A DNA stretch of 64,000 nucleotides from Sediminibacillus terrae (GCF_009602435.1 NZ_VZDQ01000003.1:1-64000), one strand, 5' to 3'; counted from the stretch's first letter, positions 1 to 10,500 are shown. The notes: a model not told the origin generated them from the sequence alone. Numbers and translations: made by a program.

Positions 1-95
1 CTTTAGAATTAGTGAGTGAATGTGGTGCAGGCGGGAAACCCTTTCGGTGGGCCTTTCAGGCCGAGGCCGGTAACAGAGGCTTTCAGCCGCAGAGC

Positions 96-131
96 AAACC
101 ACCAGTTCACACTGGTGGTTTTGATTTTTTT
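96..131 (+). terminator. Intrinsic terminator at the window edge
   Basis: A perfect 10-bp stem (AAACCACCAG with CTGGTGGTTT, 6-base loop) is followed by a T-rich run. It ends a transcript that enters from before the window. The 1-95 stretch before it is GC-rich and hairpin-prone but I could not match it to a riboswitch or stable RNA I know. From 132 to 355 I see no gene. Confidence 0.7.
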
Positions 132-355
132 TGCTTTTGTTCAATGGATGTTGAGTGTTGGACCAGCAGCCCAAACTATGGCAACCGTTTCACTTTGGGT
201 CTCGGAAGCAGTCTGGTTAAATCGATTTTCGCATGTGGAAAAGATGCCGTTTTACAGGATTCATCGTTGTTCGGGAAAATCGTGATATTTCGTCAAAACC
301 ATTTAGCTGTTATGGAATAAATGGTAAAATGGTGGAAAAAAAGGAGGATTAATTA

Positions 356-877
356 TTGCGGCAATTCTATTTTTTTCTACCACGAATAATGTTATATACA
401 ACTTTGTTGCTGTTTCTGACAGCGTGCCAGCAGTCTTCCTCCATTCCCGAAGGGTTTTATGATTACCAAAAAGAAAAGGCGGAAAATGCGGCGGCCGAGC
501 TTTCGTTTTCACCAAATTTGCCGGAGTACGTGCCGATGGAAGTCGCTTTTCTAGTATCGGACCGCTATTATCTTAATGACAGTGAGAAGGAGGCACTTGA
601 TATCAGCCTCTATACCCAGGAAAATGACTTACTGTCCATCCAATTCATCCAGGGGAACATAGAGACGGGACTGATTGATGCGGAAACGGTTATGATCGAT
701 GAACAGCTGGAGGGTGAATATGTCGACAATTCTTTTGCGAAAATCCTAAGCTGGAAGAAGGATGGAATTACTTATAAAATGTCTTATCGAGAGAACACTT
801 TAGGGACTACCCAGGAAAAAAACAACAATGTGTCCAAGCAGGATCTAGTCCAGGTTGCCCGTTCCTTTCATTCGTAA
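356..877 (+). CDS. Small secreted lipoprotein, DUF4367-like
   Basis: A 173-residue protein starting at TTG 356, chosen because AAGGAGG lies 8 bases upstream. The N-terminus has a hydrophobic segment ending in a lipobox (LFLTAC), so it should be processed by signal peptidase II and anchored to the outer face of the membrane. The rest is soluble; it contains a Leu-Pro-x-Tyr-Val-Pro stretch and a C-terminal Trp-Lys-Lys-Asp-Gly-Ile-Thr-Tyr strand followed by a short helix, reminiscent of DUF4367 domains found in lipoproteins and anti-sigma partners. That assignment is by eye only. The gene stands alone, followed at once by a terminator. Function unknown. Confidence 0.75.
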   Translation: MRQFYFFLPRIMLYTTLLLFLTACQQSSSIPEGFYDYQKEKAENAAAELSFSPNLPEYVPMEVAFLVSDRYYLNDSEKEALDISLYTQENDLLSIQFIQGNIETGLIDAETVMIDEQLEGEYVDNSFAKILSWKKDGITYKMSYRENTLGTTQEKNNNVSKQDLVQVARSFHS

Positions 878-908
878 AAAAGAAATCATCCGATGATTTC
901 TTTTTTTT
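877..908 (+). terminator. Intrinsic terminator after the lipoprotein gene
   Basis: AAAGAAATCAT and ATGATTTCTTT pair across a 3-base loop and run into eight T residues, immediately after the stop codon. Confidence 0.85.
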
Positions 909-915
909 ATGTCGG

Positions 916-950
916 GGGGTCAGTCCCTCGTAAAAAGAGGGACTGACCCC
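916..950. repeat. Perfect 14-bp inverted repeat, REP-like
   Basis: GGGGTCAGTCCCTC (916-929) is repeated in inverse at 937-950 across a 7-base loop. There is no T run, so it is not a simple terminator. Similar GGGGTCAGTCCC palindromes are known as interspersed REP-type sequences in Bacillus genomes, some linked to REP-associated tyrosine transposases; no transposase is present here. Confidence 0.7.
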
Positions 951-1055
951 AGACGCTGTAACAGACTAAAGGAGTTTGTCCGGTTATTGGATGATTATTT
1001 GGGGAAGGAATAAACTAATATATAGGGCATGAGAGAAAAATGTCGAAATTTACAC

Positions 1056-1084
1056 TTGCAAGACGTCTGACAAGCTGTTAAAAT
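1056..1084 (+). promoter_or_regulatory. Sigma-A-type promoter of the nucleoside transporter
   Basis: TTGCAA (1056-1061), a 17-base spacer and TAAAAT (1079-1084). Transcription from about 1091 would leave an untranslated leader of roughly 225 bases before the start at 1317. The leader has several GC-rich self-complementary stretches but does not match the purine riboswitch or another class I can recognise. Confidence 0.6.
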
Positions 1085-1316
1085 CCATAATTGGAAAACA
1101 AGGACTGAAAGCATTTTCATTTTAGATGCATGACTGGAAAAACATGGTGCATTTGTGAGGCCAGAAGCCTGCTTCGTATCCCAGGCGGAGAGCCGAATAT
1201 CACCGTATTTCCAAGAATGCAACGGCTTTCATGTCTGTAGCGATAAAGCGGTAATAGCAGCTGCCTGAGAAGGGGTGGCCTGTATTCCGCTAAAGACTTT
1301 AAGGGAGGCTCATGCC

Positions 1317-2507
1317 GTGGATATTCTTCTTGGTTTGCTGGCAATTGTTATCATCCTCGGGATTTCATTTTTATTGTCCAATGACCGCAGCAACATAAAT
1401 TATAAAGGGATAGCAATTATGCTGATCGCACAGGTGATTACCACTTGGTTCATGTTTAAGACCAAAATTGGTGAATGGGTGATCACTGGTATTTCGGATG
1501 GTTTCAATAAGTTGATCGATTTCGGGATGGAAGGGATCAACTTTGTCGTAGGCGGTTTAATGGTCGAAGAAGGAGGCAGCGTGTTCTTCTTCAACGTTCT
1601 GTTATTGATCGTCTTCTTTTCCACTATTTTGGCCGTGCTCACGCATCTGAAGATTTTGCCGACAATCATCAAATATTTCGGCGGATTCCTATCATACATT
1701 ACAGGACTTCCAAAGGTGGAATCGTTCAATGCTGTCAATAGCATTTTTTTCGGTCAGTCGGAGGCGCTGATTGCGATTAAATCGCAGTTTCATCACCTTA
1801 GCGACAATCGTCTTTATATTGTCAGTGCTTCCGCAATGGGTTCTGTTTCCGCGTCCATTGTCGGGGCTTATATTCAAATGCTTCCCGCACAATACGTGTT
1901 GGTTGCACTGCCGCTGAACATGTTCAGTTCCTTGATCATCGCATCCATGATTTCTCCGGTAAAAGTCGATAAAAAGGACGACAAAGTCGACATCAAGGAA
2001 GTGTCAGATTCCAAAAGTATTTTTGAAGCGATGGGTAACGGAGCGCTGGACGGCGGAAGAATCGCCTTGATTGTCGCCGCCATGCTGATTGCTTTCATTG
2101 CTTCACTTGAACTGGTCAACTGGATTATCCAGGCGATTTTCGCAGGTGTGACCCTCCAGCAGATTCTTGGCTACATTTTAGCTCCAATCGGATTCTTGAT
2201 GGGTATCGCACCGGGAGAGTTGATTCAAGCTGGCGGTATCATGGGTACGAAAATCGTCACCAATGAATTTGTCGCAATGCTGGAATTACAACCGGCAATC
2301 GATTCACTGTCTGAGAAAACAGTCGGTATCGTCACGGTCTTCTTGACCAGCTTCGCAAATTTCTCTTCCATCGGTATCATTGCAGGTACTGTACAGGCGA
2401 TTGATTCGAAAAAAGCCGTGGCCGTTTCAAAATTCGGCCTGAAGCTGTTACTAGGGGCAACATTGGGCTCGATTTTGTCAGCCACAATGGCAGGATTGTT
2501 TTTATAA
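1317..2507 (+). CDS. NupC-family (CNT) nucleoside transporter
   Basis: A 396-residue inner-membrane permease of the concentrative nucleoside transporter family, which imports nucleosides with sodium or protons. The start is GTG 1317, because AAGGGAGG ends 8 bases upstream; a longer in-frame reading from 1275 has no ribosome site. Visible features are an N-terminal pair of membrane helices, the family motif Gly-Gln-Ser-Glu-Ala (about residue 145), the long amphipathic stretch with Ser-Ile-Val-Gly-Ala-Tyr, a basic loop (VDKKDDK) and several C-terminal helices. Length equals the usual 390-410. It sits alone between its own promoter and a strong terminator. Which nucleosides it takes up cannot be told. 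Confidence 0.9.
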   Translation: MDILLGLLAIVIILGISFLLSNDRSNINYKGIAIMLIAQVITTWFMFKTKIGEWVITGISDGFNKLIDFGMEGINFVVGGLMVEEGGSVFFFNVLLLIVFFSTILAVLTHLKILPTIIKYFGGFLSYITGLPKVESFNAVNSIFFGQSEALIAIKSQFHHLSDNRLYIVSASAMGSVSASIVGAYIQMLPAQYVLVALPLNMFSSLIIASMISPVKVDKKDDKVDIKEVSDSKSIFEAMGNGALDGGRIALIVAAMLIAFIASLELVNWIIQAIFAGVTLQQILGYILAPIGFLMGIAPGELIQAGGIMGTKIVTNEFVAMLELQPAIDSLSEKTVGIVTVFLTSFANFSSIGIIAGTVQAIDSKKAVAVSKFGLKLLLGATLGSILSATMAGLFL

Positions 2508-2539
2508 TTCGAAAAAGGGTATTCGTGAGATACCCATGG

Positions 2540-2568
2540 CTGCCGGGATTTCCCGGCAGTCTTTTTTT
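2540..2568 (+). terminator. Intrinsic terminator after the nucleoside transporter
   Basis: CTGCCGGGA and TCCCGGCAG pair across two bases, followed by seven T residues. Confidence 0.85.
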
Positions 2569-2738
2569 GATGTGAGAAATTATTCATTCGGTGTATAATT
2601 CTTTTTTGATTAAGAGTGCCAAACGGATTAGTTGTATACTGGACAGTTCTCAAACAGGAAAATTAATGATTGGCAACGTTTATATTACAATGAAGGTGGA
2701 ATGAAAAGTAATATCACGACAAAGAAAGGACGTTGTTT

Positions 2739-4169
2739 ATGTCTGAGCAATATAAATTGTTTATCAACGGTCAATGGGTGGAGACTGATGAAACACTGGA
2801 TGTACTCGATAAATATTCCCAGAAAACGTACGCAACCGTATACAAAGCGGGAGAGGAACAGGTCGACCAAGCCATTTCCAGTGCTGAGTCTGCCTTTCAC
2901 AACCATCCGTTATCCCCATATCAACGGTATGAGATATTGAAAAAAGTCAGTGAATTACTTGCAGATAATAAAGAGGAATTAGCTCAAACGATTACGAGAG
3001 AAGCGGGAAAACCGCTAAAACAGGCCCTGACAGAAATCGATCGCAGCTCGCAAACCTTTGAGGTTGCGGCAGAAGAAGCCAAACGGATCAGCGGCGAAGG
3101 GGTGCCGGTGGAAGCTGCCCCCGGTTCGGAAAACCGGATGGCATTCACCATCCGTGTTCCAGTCGGAGTGGTCGGGGCCATCAGTCCGTTTAATTTCCCG
3201 TTGAATTTAGTTTCGCATAAAGTGGCTCCTGCAATCGCGGCAGGCAATGCGGTCGTTTTAAAGCCGGCAAGCGCGACGCCGATCACTTCTTTAAAGCTTG
3301 CTGAGCTGTTCGTGCAGGCAGGGCTTCCAGCCGGTCTGTTCAATGTCATTGTCGGTTCCGGTTCGGTCGTCGGCCAGCAAATGATGGAGGACAGTCGTAT
3401 CCAGCTTTACACGTTTACCGGAAGTGCCAAAGTCGGATTAAAACTGAAACAGACAACCGGGTTGAATAAACTCATCCTGGAACTGGGCAATAATTCTCCG
3501 GTCATTGTCGACAAGGATGCAGATGTCGAACAGGCTGCGAACAACATTGCGCAAAAAGGTTTCGCCTTTGCCGGACAGGTTTGTATTTCAGTGCAACGAG
3601 TGTATGTTCATGAAGAAATCAAAGACACTTTCCAAAAAAGGCTGATAGAAGCTGTCAAATCACTGAAAGTCGGAGATCCGAACGACCCTGATACCGATGT
3701 CGGTCCGATGATCGCTGAATCGGAAGCAGAACGTGCGGAACAGTGGGTGAAAGAAGCTGTCGACAACGGAGCCGAACTGTTAATCGGCGGGGAACGAAAC
3801 GGACCAGTTTATCAACCGACCGTCGTCAATAGCGTGAAAAAAGACATGAAAGTCGTGTGTGAAGAAATCTTTGCTCCGGTAATCAGTTTAATCAGTTACA
3901 ATAATCTCGATGACTGTATCGACGAAGTGAATGAATCGCCTTATGGCTTGCAGGGCGGCATCTTTACGCAAAATCTCGATACAGCATTCTATGCTGCCAG
4001 AAAAGTAGAGGTCGGCGGGCTGATGGTTAATGACTCTTCCCAGTACCGTGTAGACCTGATGCCATATGGTGGCGTCAAAGACAGTGGCTCAGGAAAAGAA
4101 GGGCCGAAGTATTCGATAGAAGAAATGACGAATGAGCGATTGATTGTATGGAACTTAAAAAACGGCTGA
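2739..4169 (+). CDS. NAD(P)-dependent aldehyde dehydrogenase
   Basis: A 476-residue soluble ALDH-superfamily enzyme that oxidises an aldehyde to the acid. ATG 2739 is preferred over TTG 2733 because AAAGGA lies 8 bases before it. The catalytic set is intact: Asn152 (SPFNFP), Lys175 (LKPAS), general base Glu248 (ELGNNSP) and nucleophile Cys282 (GQVC). The usual Glu-Leu-Gly-Gly-Lys is Glu-Leu-Gly-Asn-Asn here, a variation seen in subgroups of the lactaldehyde/GAPN-like branch. It follows the nucleoside transporter after a terminator, so it is probably its own unit. Substrate unknown; the family call is secure. Confidence 0.92.
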   Translation: MSEQYKLFINGQWVETDETLDVLDKYSQKTYATVYKAGEEQVDQAISSAESAFHNHPLSPYQRYEILKKVSELLADNKEELAQTITREAGKPLKQALTEIDRSSQTFEVAAEEAKRISGEGVPVEAAPGSENRMAFTIRVPVGVVGAISPFNFPLNLVSHKVAPAIAAGNAVVLKPASATPITSLKLAELFVQAGLPAGLFNVIVGSGSVVGQQMMEDSRIQLYTFTGSAKVGLKLKQTTGLNKLILELGNNSPVIVDKDADVEQAANNIAQKGFAFAGQVCISVQRVYVHEEIKDTFQKRLIEAVKSLKVGDPNDPDTDVGPMIAESEAERAEQWVKEAVDNGAELLIGGERNGPVYQPTVVNSVKKDMKVVCEEIFAPVISLISYNNLDDCIDEVNESPYGLQGGIFTQNLDTAFYAARKVEVGGLMVNDSSQYRVDLMPYGGVKDSGSGKEGPKYSIEEMTNERLIVWNLKNG

Positions 4170-4195
4170 TTCCTCGGGAGTGGACAGCAAACGAG

Positions 4196-4432
4196 AAGAG
4201 CTTCGGACAAAATCCTCATGACCAAAATGAAAACAGAACATCTTTCTGTTTGGATTTGAAAAAAGGAAGCGTTCTACCCTTCTCATCTGAAAAGTGCGGC
4301 TACCCATTCCGGCAAGGTACTTCGCTTTCCATAGCGATACGAAACACGCATTAAACAACAGGACAAAAAGCAAAAAACCGAACGAATTTGATTGGTGGCA
4401 TTTAGAATTCGCTCGGTTTTTTGCTATGGTGG
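4196..4432. repeat. Interspersed hairpin element, copy 1
   Basis: Fills the gap between the convergent aldehyde dehydrogenase and MATE genes. Its core is the hairpin at 4370-4424 (GCAAAAAACCGAACGAATT with its inverse ending in GGTTTTTTGC), a bidirectional terminator. Before it lies a degenerate CGGCAAGGTACTTCGCTTTCC module. Confidence 0.75.
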
Positions 4433-4500
4433 TTGTTTTTGTTCCCCGCTCTTTTTGATGGGAAGTCTGGTATTCTTTTAAAAGGGCGTATAGGCTTTTA

Positions 4501-5862
4501 TCATTCTTTAGCAAGTTGACCAGCGAGCTTCCGTTGCAGGAAAACAAGCCTTCCGTATAAGGTAATGGCCCCGGCGCTTAAACCGATAATAATGCCCATC
4601 CAGTAGCCGAACGGACCGAATTCGGTGAAATTGGCCAGAACCCAGCCGCTGGGTAGACCGATGAGCCAGTAAGAAATCAATGCCATGATCAGTGTGATGT
4701 TGACATCTTTATAGCCGCGCAACGCACCTTGCAACGGTGCCCCGACAGCGTCGGCAAACTGAAAGAAAATCGCGTAAAATATGAACTGCTTCGTCAGGTT
4801 GATGACAGCCGGGTTATCGTTATACAATCGGGCAACGGCGTCATCGAGGGTATATAAAATCAATCCAGCGAAAAAAGAAATCGCAATCCCGCAGCACAGA
4901 CCGATGTAGGAGTATACTTTCGCATCATGCACCCTTCTGCCGCCTACTTCAAACCCGACGGCAATCGTTAAGGCCATCGCAATACTAAGGGGAATCATAT
5001 ATAGATAGGATGCAAAGTTGATCGCTGCCTGATGGGCGGCAATTGTTTCCGTACTATATACACTCATCAGCAGGGTCACTGCTGCAAAAATGCTGGTTTC
5101 AAAAAAGATGGCAAATCCTATCGGGATGCCGATGCGCAGCTGTTCCCACCAAGCGTGCAGGGAAGGTCTGCGCCAATGCCTGAAAATCATATAAAAACGG
5201 AAGGGCTTGTATCGATAGATAACCAAGACCGCTACTGCGCAGGATATCCAGTAAGTCAACGACGAGGCTATCCCGGCGCCGATCCCGCCTAATGCCGGCA
5301 TGCCCAACCGCCCGAAAATGAACATATAATTAAATAGAATGTTGAGCGGGAGCGATATCAATATAACCATCATCGAGGTTCGCGTCTGACCTAATGCATC
5401 GATGAAACAACGAAGCAAATTGAACAAAAACAAGGGAATGATACCTGTTGCCAGCGCGGCTAAATAATACTTGGCCACATGGGCGACTTCTGACTCCAAA
5501 TCCATCCGGTTGAGAATTGGATCGACAACAAAGAAGCCGATGATGGTGACTACTGTTGCCAAACCGACCGATAAATACATGCCCTGCCGGACGACTTCCG
5601 GAACTTCCTTCTCTTTCCCGCCTCCGACTAATTGAGATACGATTGGAGATAATGCAAGCAATATTCCGTTTATTCCGGTGAATACTGGGACCCACAGGTT
5701 AGAGCCGATCGCGACTCCGGCCAAATCATGGGTACCGAATCTTCCCGACATCACGGTGTCAAAAAAATTCATGGCATATAAGCTTAACTGGGTTATTAAA
5801 ATGGGAATAAGAATTACGAGGAATAATTTGAGTTTTTGTTTTAATGAATTCGTCCGGTACAT
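4501..5862 (-). CDS. MATE-family multidrug/cation exporter
   Basis: A 453-residue membrane protein of the multidrug and toxin extrusion family (NorM/DinF type), which expels cationic drugs or metabolites in exchange for sodium or protons. The start ATG 5862 has AAGGAAG 7 bases upstream; the 42 extra codons of the longer frame are rejected. About twelve hydrophobic helices are visible, with the two-fold MATE repeat: the first half carries the FFDTVMSGRFG motif, and both halves have the Pro/Gly-rich helices typical of the family. It is divergent from murG and convergent with the aldehyde dehydrogenase. Substrate not predictable. Confidence 0.92.
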   Translation of the reverse strand: MYRTNSLKQKLKLFLVILIPILITQLSLYAMNFFDTVMSGRFGTHDLAGVAIGSNLWVPVFTGINGILLALSPIVSQLVGGGKEKEVPEVVRQGMYLSVGLATVVTIIGFFVVDPILNRMDLESEVAHVAKYYLAALATGIIPLFLFNLLRCFIDALGQTRTSMMVILISLPLNILFNYMFIFGRLGMPALGGIGAGIASSLTYWISCAVAVLVIYRYKPFRFYMIFRHWRRPSLHAWWEQLRIGIPIGFAIFFETSIFAAVTLLMSVYSTETIAAHQAAINFASYLYMIPLSIAMALTIAVGFEVGGRRVHDAKVYSYIGLCCGIAISFFAGLILYTLDDAVARLYNDNPAVINLTKQFIFYAIFFQFADAVGAPLQGALRGYKDVNITLIMALISYWLIGLPSGWVLANFTEFGPFGYWMGIIIGLSAGAITLYGRLVFLQRKLAGQLAKE

Positions 5863-5988
5863 ACTGCTCTTCCTTTTTACATAGATTTCGATTAGGATAG
5901 AGAGGATTATAGCACATTCCTGTTCATTATTATACTTAGGTTTCTTATGGATAACACTACTACCACAGAAAGAGAGAGGAATTAACAT

Positions 5989-7074
5989 ATGAGTGACAAA
6001 CGGATATTATTTACTGGCGGGGGGACTGCCGGCCATGTAATCGTCAATCTTGCGGTCATTCCCCATTTTCAAAAAGAGGGATGGAAAATAGATTATATCG
6101 GGTCGAAAAACGGTATTGAAAAAGAGCTGATCGGCCGTCTCGATAATGTAGAGTATCATGAAATCTCTACAGGCAAGCTGCGACGTTATTTTTCGAAGGA
6201 AAACTTTAAAGATCCCTTCAAGGTGTTGAAAGGGGTGCTGCAATCTTACCGGATTATCGGGAAGCGTAAACCGTCGGTCATTTTCTCAAAAGGCGGATTT
6301 GTCTCCGTACCGGTGCTTGCAGCGGCCTGGCTTCGAAAAACCCCTGCAGTGATTCATGAATCAGACTATACGCCCGGGCTTGCCAATAAGCTGGCCATCC
6401 CTTTTGCCAAAAAAGTGTTGACCACTTTTCCGGAAACGATTCAATACTTGCCGGAAACCAAAGCGGAATGGATCGGGGCAGTTGTACGCGATGAATTATT
6501 CGAAGGTAACAGGGAAAAAGGATTGGCTATCGCCGATTTGGATAACAGTAAACCGGTGTTGCTGATCATGGGGGGAAGCGGCGGCTCTGCCAAAATCAAT
6601 GAATCAGTCCGTGGTAGCCTGGATGAGCTGCTTGAGGACTATCAAATCATTCATATTTGCGGAAAAAATAATGTGGATCCATCCATCAAAAAACGAGGAT
6701 ATACCCAGTTTGAATATGTAAATGAAGAGCTGAGCGATTTGTTTGCCGCTACCGACTTTGTCTTGTCCAGGGCCGGGTCCAATGCAATTTTTGAGTTCCT
6801 GGCTTTGCGAAAACCGATGCTGCTCGTACCGCTTTCCCGGAATGCAAGTCGTGGAGATCAAATACTGAATGCCAATTCTTTTCAAAAGCAGGGGTATGCC
6901 CACATGGTCGAAGAAGAGGAATTGACAGACAAGCGGCTTGTAGAGGAGCTGAAGCGACTGAAGCAAGAAAAAGCGACGATTCTCCAACATATGCGAAATT
7001 ATGAAAGTCGCGAGGCGAAGCAGCAGGTCATTTCGACCATTAAACAGGCAGGGCGCATCGGCAGCCAAAAATAA
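5989..7074 (+). CDS. murG: MurG, lipid II-forming GlcNAc transferase
   Basis: A 361-residue GT28 enzyme of the inner leaflet that adds GlcNAc from UDP-GlcNAc to undecaprenyl-PP-MurNAc-pentapeptide (lipid I), giving lipid II. The N-terminal GGGTAGHV loop (residues 9-16), the FSKGGF motif, the HESD motif and the C-terminal GGSGGSAKIN and SRAGSNAIFEF donor-site motifs are all present. ATG 5989 follows GAGAGAGG. No division or cell-wall genes flank it, so this is a solitary murG rather than the one in the dcw cluster; some Bacillus genomes carry two murG genes. Whether another copy exists cannot be seen. Confidence 0.93.
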   Translation: MSDKRILFTGGGTAGHVIVNLAVIPHFQKEGWKIDYIGSKNGIEKELIGRLDNVEYHEISTGKLRRYFSKENFKDPFKVLKGVLQSYRIIGKRKPSVIFSKGGFVSVPVLAAAWLRKTPAVIHESDYTPGLANKLAIPFAKKVLTTFPETIQYLPETKAEWIGAVVRDELFEGNREKGLAIADLDNSKPVLLIMGGSGGSAKINESVRGSLDELLEDYQIIHICGKNNVDPSIKKRGYTQFEYVNEELSDLFAATDFVLSRAGSNAIFEFLALRKPMLLVPLSRNASRGDQILNANSFQKQGYAHMVEEEELTDKRLVEELKRLKQEKATILQHMRNYESREAKQQVISTIKQAGRIGSQK

Positions 7075-7106
7075 AGGTATAGGACATGACATAGTGCACA
7101 TAACCA

Positions 7107-7382
7107 CTCCGGCAGGTCATTTCACTTTCCACGGGTACAGCTTCAGCTATTTTGTCAAAGAAGATTTCTTTGCCAATTGGATCTTCAGCTCGCGCTGCTT
7201 TCGCTGGAGTCTCCGTGCCTTGCAGGAATGGATGGTTTGCCCCATCATCCTAAGAGAAGCTATAATATTTGCTTCAGAGAATAAAAATCGAAAAAAAGAA
7301 AAACCGAGCGAGTTCGAATACGCAGCGTTTCGAATCATCGTTCGGTTTTTTCTTTGGCAACTATGTCTTTGTTCCGGTTTTG
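7107..7382. repeat. Interspersed hairpin element, copy 2
   Basis: Lies between convergent murG and the MMPL exporter. It starts with the GC-rich module (CACTCCGGCAGG, CTTCAGCTA, GGATCTTCAGCTCGCGCT, 7107-7230) and ends with the AAAAACCGAGCGA/TCGTTCGGTTTTT hairpin at 7291-7355. The remaining 7383-7553 holds nothing I can name. Confidence 0.7.
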
Positions 7383-7553
7383 TTTGACCCTGAAATTGGC
7401 GGAATCAATGGATGCTGTACTTTTCTATGGCAAGCACCACTCCAACCCTCTCCCTCGAGGTCTCGGCAAAGCCTCGTTATGGAAGAAAAATGCCAATTTG
7501 ACGCTCGGCCCAGACTGGAACGGGCGGGTGACGAGGAGCTTCCGCTTCGCTCC

Positions 7554-10500
7554 TCATTCTTCTTGTTTGCGATGGAACGGCCACCAGTTACCTTGTTTGA
7601 ACAGTCGTACCATGATCGGTATGAACAGTGGCAGCATGATCACTGCATATAAGAACAATCCAGTAAGCACAACTGTAGCGATCTGCAACAAGGATAAGAC
7701 ACCGGCCGGCATCATTGCGCTGAATGTTCCTCCTAGTATTACTGCGGCTGAGATAATGACTGTGCCCATGTTTTTCATGGCCGATAACAGCGCATCCTTG
7801 ATTGTCATGCTGCTGTTCTCGTTAAACCGACCCATCAGGAAGATACTGTAGTCGATTCCAAGAGCGATCAGGATGACAAATGCAAAGAACGGAACTGCCC
7901 AGCTTATGCCTTCATAATCGAGAATGTTGATGAAGATAATTTCGGCAATTCCCATCGACGTATAGTAAGTCAGAACAAGCGATCCAATCAGATAAATCGG
8001 CATTACAAGCGAACGCAGCAGGATCACCAAAATAATGAAAATCCCTGCCAGCATAAAGATGACGGTACGTGAATAGTCCTGATCGGAAATTTCCTGTAGG
8101 TCATGGTTTGTACTGCTTACACCACCGATGGAAGTTTCGGAATCTGCAAAAATCGTTCCATCTTTCGCCTCATCCACAGCTTCCTCCAAATCTCCGATAA
8201 AATCGACCGACTCTGTCGAGTATGGGTTGTTGCTCAATACCACTTCAAAAGTCGTAATGGTTTTATCATCTGACAAATATGGTTCGATACCTTCTTGGAA
8301 ATCTTCGTTTTCGATGGCTTCTTCTGGTATGTTGACCGTCGGTTGTTGTTTGGCGGTTGAAAACTCGTCCAGGTAACTTTGTACTTCTTTCAGGCCGTCG
8401 GAAATTTGCACCAACCCATCCGATCCTTCTTGAAGCCCGTCTGCCAGCTCGGAAAGCTGGGACTGCATGTCACTGAAAGCCCCCTTCAGTTCTTCTTGAC
8501 CGCCGTAAATATCGGTCAGCCCATCCTGCAGGCTTGGGATATTATTGACGACTTGCTGTTGTCCATCAGAGGCCTGATTCAGCCCGGACTGAAGATCGCC
8601 TACAGCATCGCTCAACTGTGAAAGACCGTCAGCCAATTGTTCCTGCCCGTCGATTGTACTGGTGAATCCTTGATTTGCTTCTTGCAAACCAGTTAAGACT
8701 TGTCTTTCTAGCGTGTTATTTAAACCGGCCAAACCGGGTTGCTCGTCGGTTCCTTGTACGACTGCGGCCAGCTGGCCTTTCGCCGTTTGAAAATCCGGAT
8801 CCTGTGCAAGGGCCGGGTTGTTTTGTTCAGCACTGTTCAGGCTTTGCAAGGACCCTGAAAGGACTTGCTCCATCGATTGATATCCTTGGACGAGCGAACT
8901 CAACCCTTGTTCCACCCCTTGATAGCCATTCAGTAATTCCCGATTGCCATCGATAGTTTGCTGGAGGTTGGTTTGGATTGTTTCCAGGTTGCTTTGAATT
9001 TCCCCGGCTCCTTGAGCCCCGGAGGCAATACCGGCTTGGATTTCTGACAATGCAGATTGCATTTCGCCAATCCCGTTGTTTGCTTCCTGGGTACCGTTCA
9101 TCAATTGATCTACTCCGGATTCCGCCTCTTTCAACTGTGGCTGGGAATCCTTAAGTTGATCGGCTGCATCGGAGAAACCAGATTCAATCTCATCAATTCC
9201 ATCCGTACTTTCGCCGACTCCTTCACTAAGCTGATCGGTTTGACTATCAACTGTGAAATCTTCGATTACGTCACCGGCAGGGCGGGTTGCACTTCGAACG
9301 GAATCGACCCCGTCAAGAGCCGCGATGTGCTGGGAAAGCAGCTCGATATCCTGATAGTCTTCCGGTGATTCGATTTGCTTATCTGTCTTCAATACTACGG
9401 TGGCAGGCATTGCCTGGCCAGGTCCTACAGAATCTGCAATCCAGTTAAAAGCCTGCACAGATCCGTAATCATTACCTATCTCCTCTAGTGAGTTATAGGA
9501 TTTTTGCCCGTTGTATGCAATCACACTCGGTACGGTGATGACCAAAACAATCAATAAAGAAATGAGCGGCCTTGTCCAGGCAAAGGTGCCGACTCGCCCC
9601 CACAGTTTGCTTTCATTGTGGGAAACATTTTTATCAAACGGCCAGAACAACTTCCTGCCTAGAACGACGAGGAAGAACGGTACAAGTGTGGCCAAAGCAA
9701 TCAAAACGACGGCGACCCCCACCGCAACAGCTACAGCAGATTGGTAGAGGGAAAAGGTCGAAAAGCCGATGGTCGAAAAACCGATCAAAACAGCCAGCCC
9801 GGCGAAGAATATCGTTTTCCCTGCGGCTTTATATGTCGCCATTACTGCTTCCTTGGTCGTTTCGTGATGCGCTAGTTCCTCTTTAAATCGGCTGATCAGC
9901 AAAATACAGTAATCTGTTCCGATTCCGAACATGACGGCAACCATGAAAATCTGGGTGAAGTTCGATAGCGGGAAATCAACCGTATCGGCCAGAATCGACA
10001 CAATTCCCTGGGCCGCCAGATAACTGATCCCGACCGTAAGCAGCGGGATGAACGGCGCCACAACCGACCGGAAAACTAAAAAGAGGATGATCAGGATAAT
10101 CGCTACGGTGATGTATTCTGTTTTTTTCAAGCCCTCTTGGGAATTGACCATGATATCATCGGAAATGTAGGTCTCTCCAGTCAGGTAGTGTTCGATCTCG
10201 ATGGAAGAGGTTGCCTCGTATATGGCATCCCGGGATTCCTGAACTTCACGGTCGGCAAGCGATACGTTCATTGGCACCATGATGGTCGTTCCATCTTCTG
10301 AAACGACTTGTTCCTCAATTTCTTCGCTTTCCTCGAACGACATTACTTCTGATATCCCCAAATCTGACTCACGGTCCTGAAGATTCTCGATCCCTTGGGC
10401 AATCTCCTGCTTTTGGCTGTCGCTGATTCCATCATCTTCATGAAAGACAAGAACAGCGCTCGCCGTATCCTCCTCCTTGTCATCAGACATTTGTTCCAGC

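Noticed and set aside
5330-5695. A 121-codon minus-strand frame inside the MATE gene
   Set aside because: Shadow of the MATE coding sequence on the same strand; the MATE frame has family motifs and a ribosome site.
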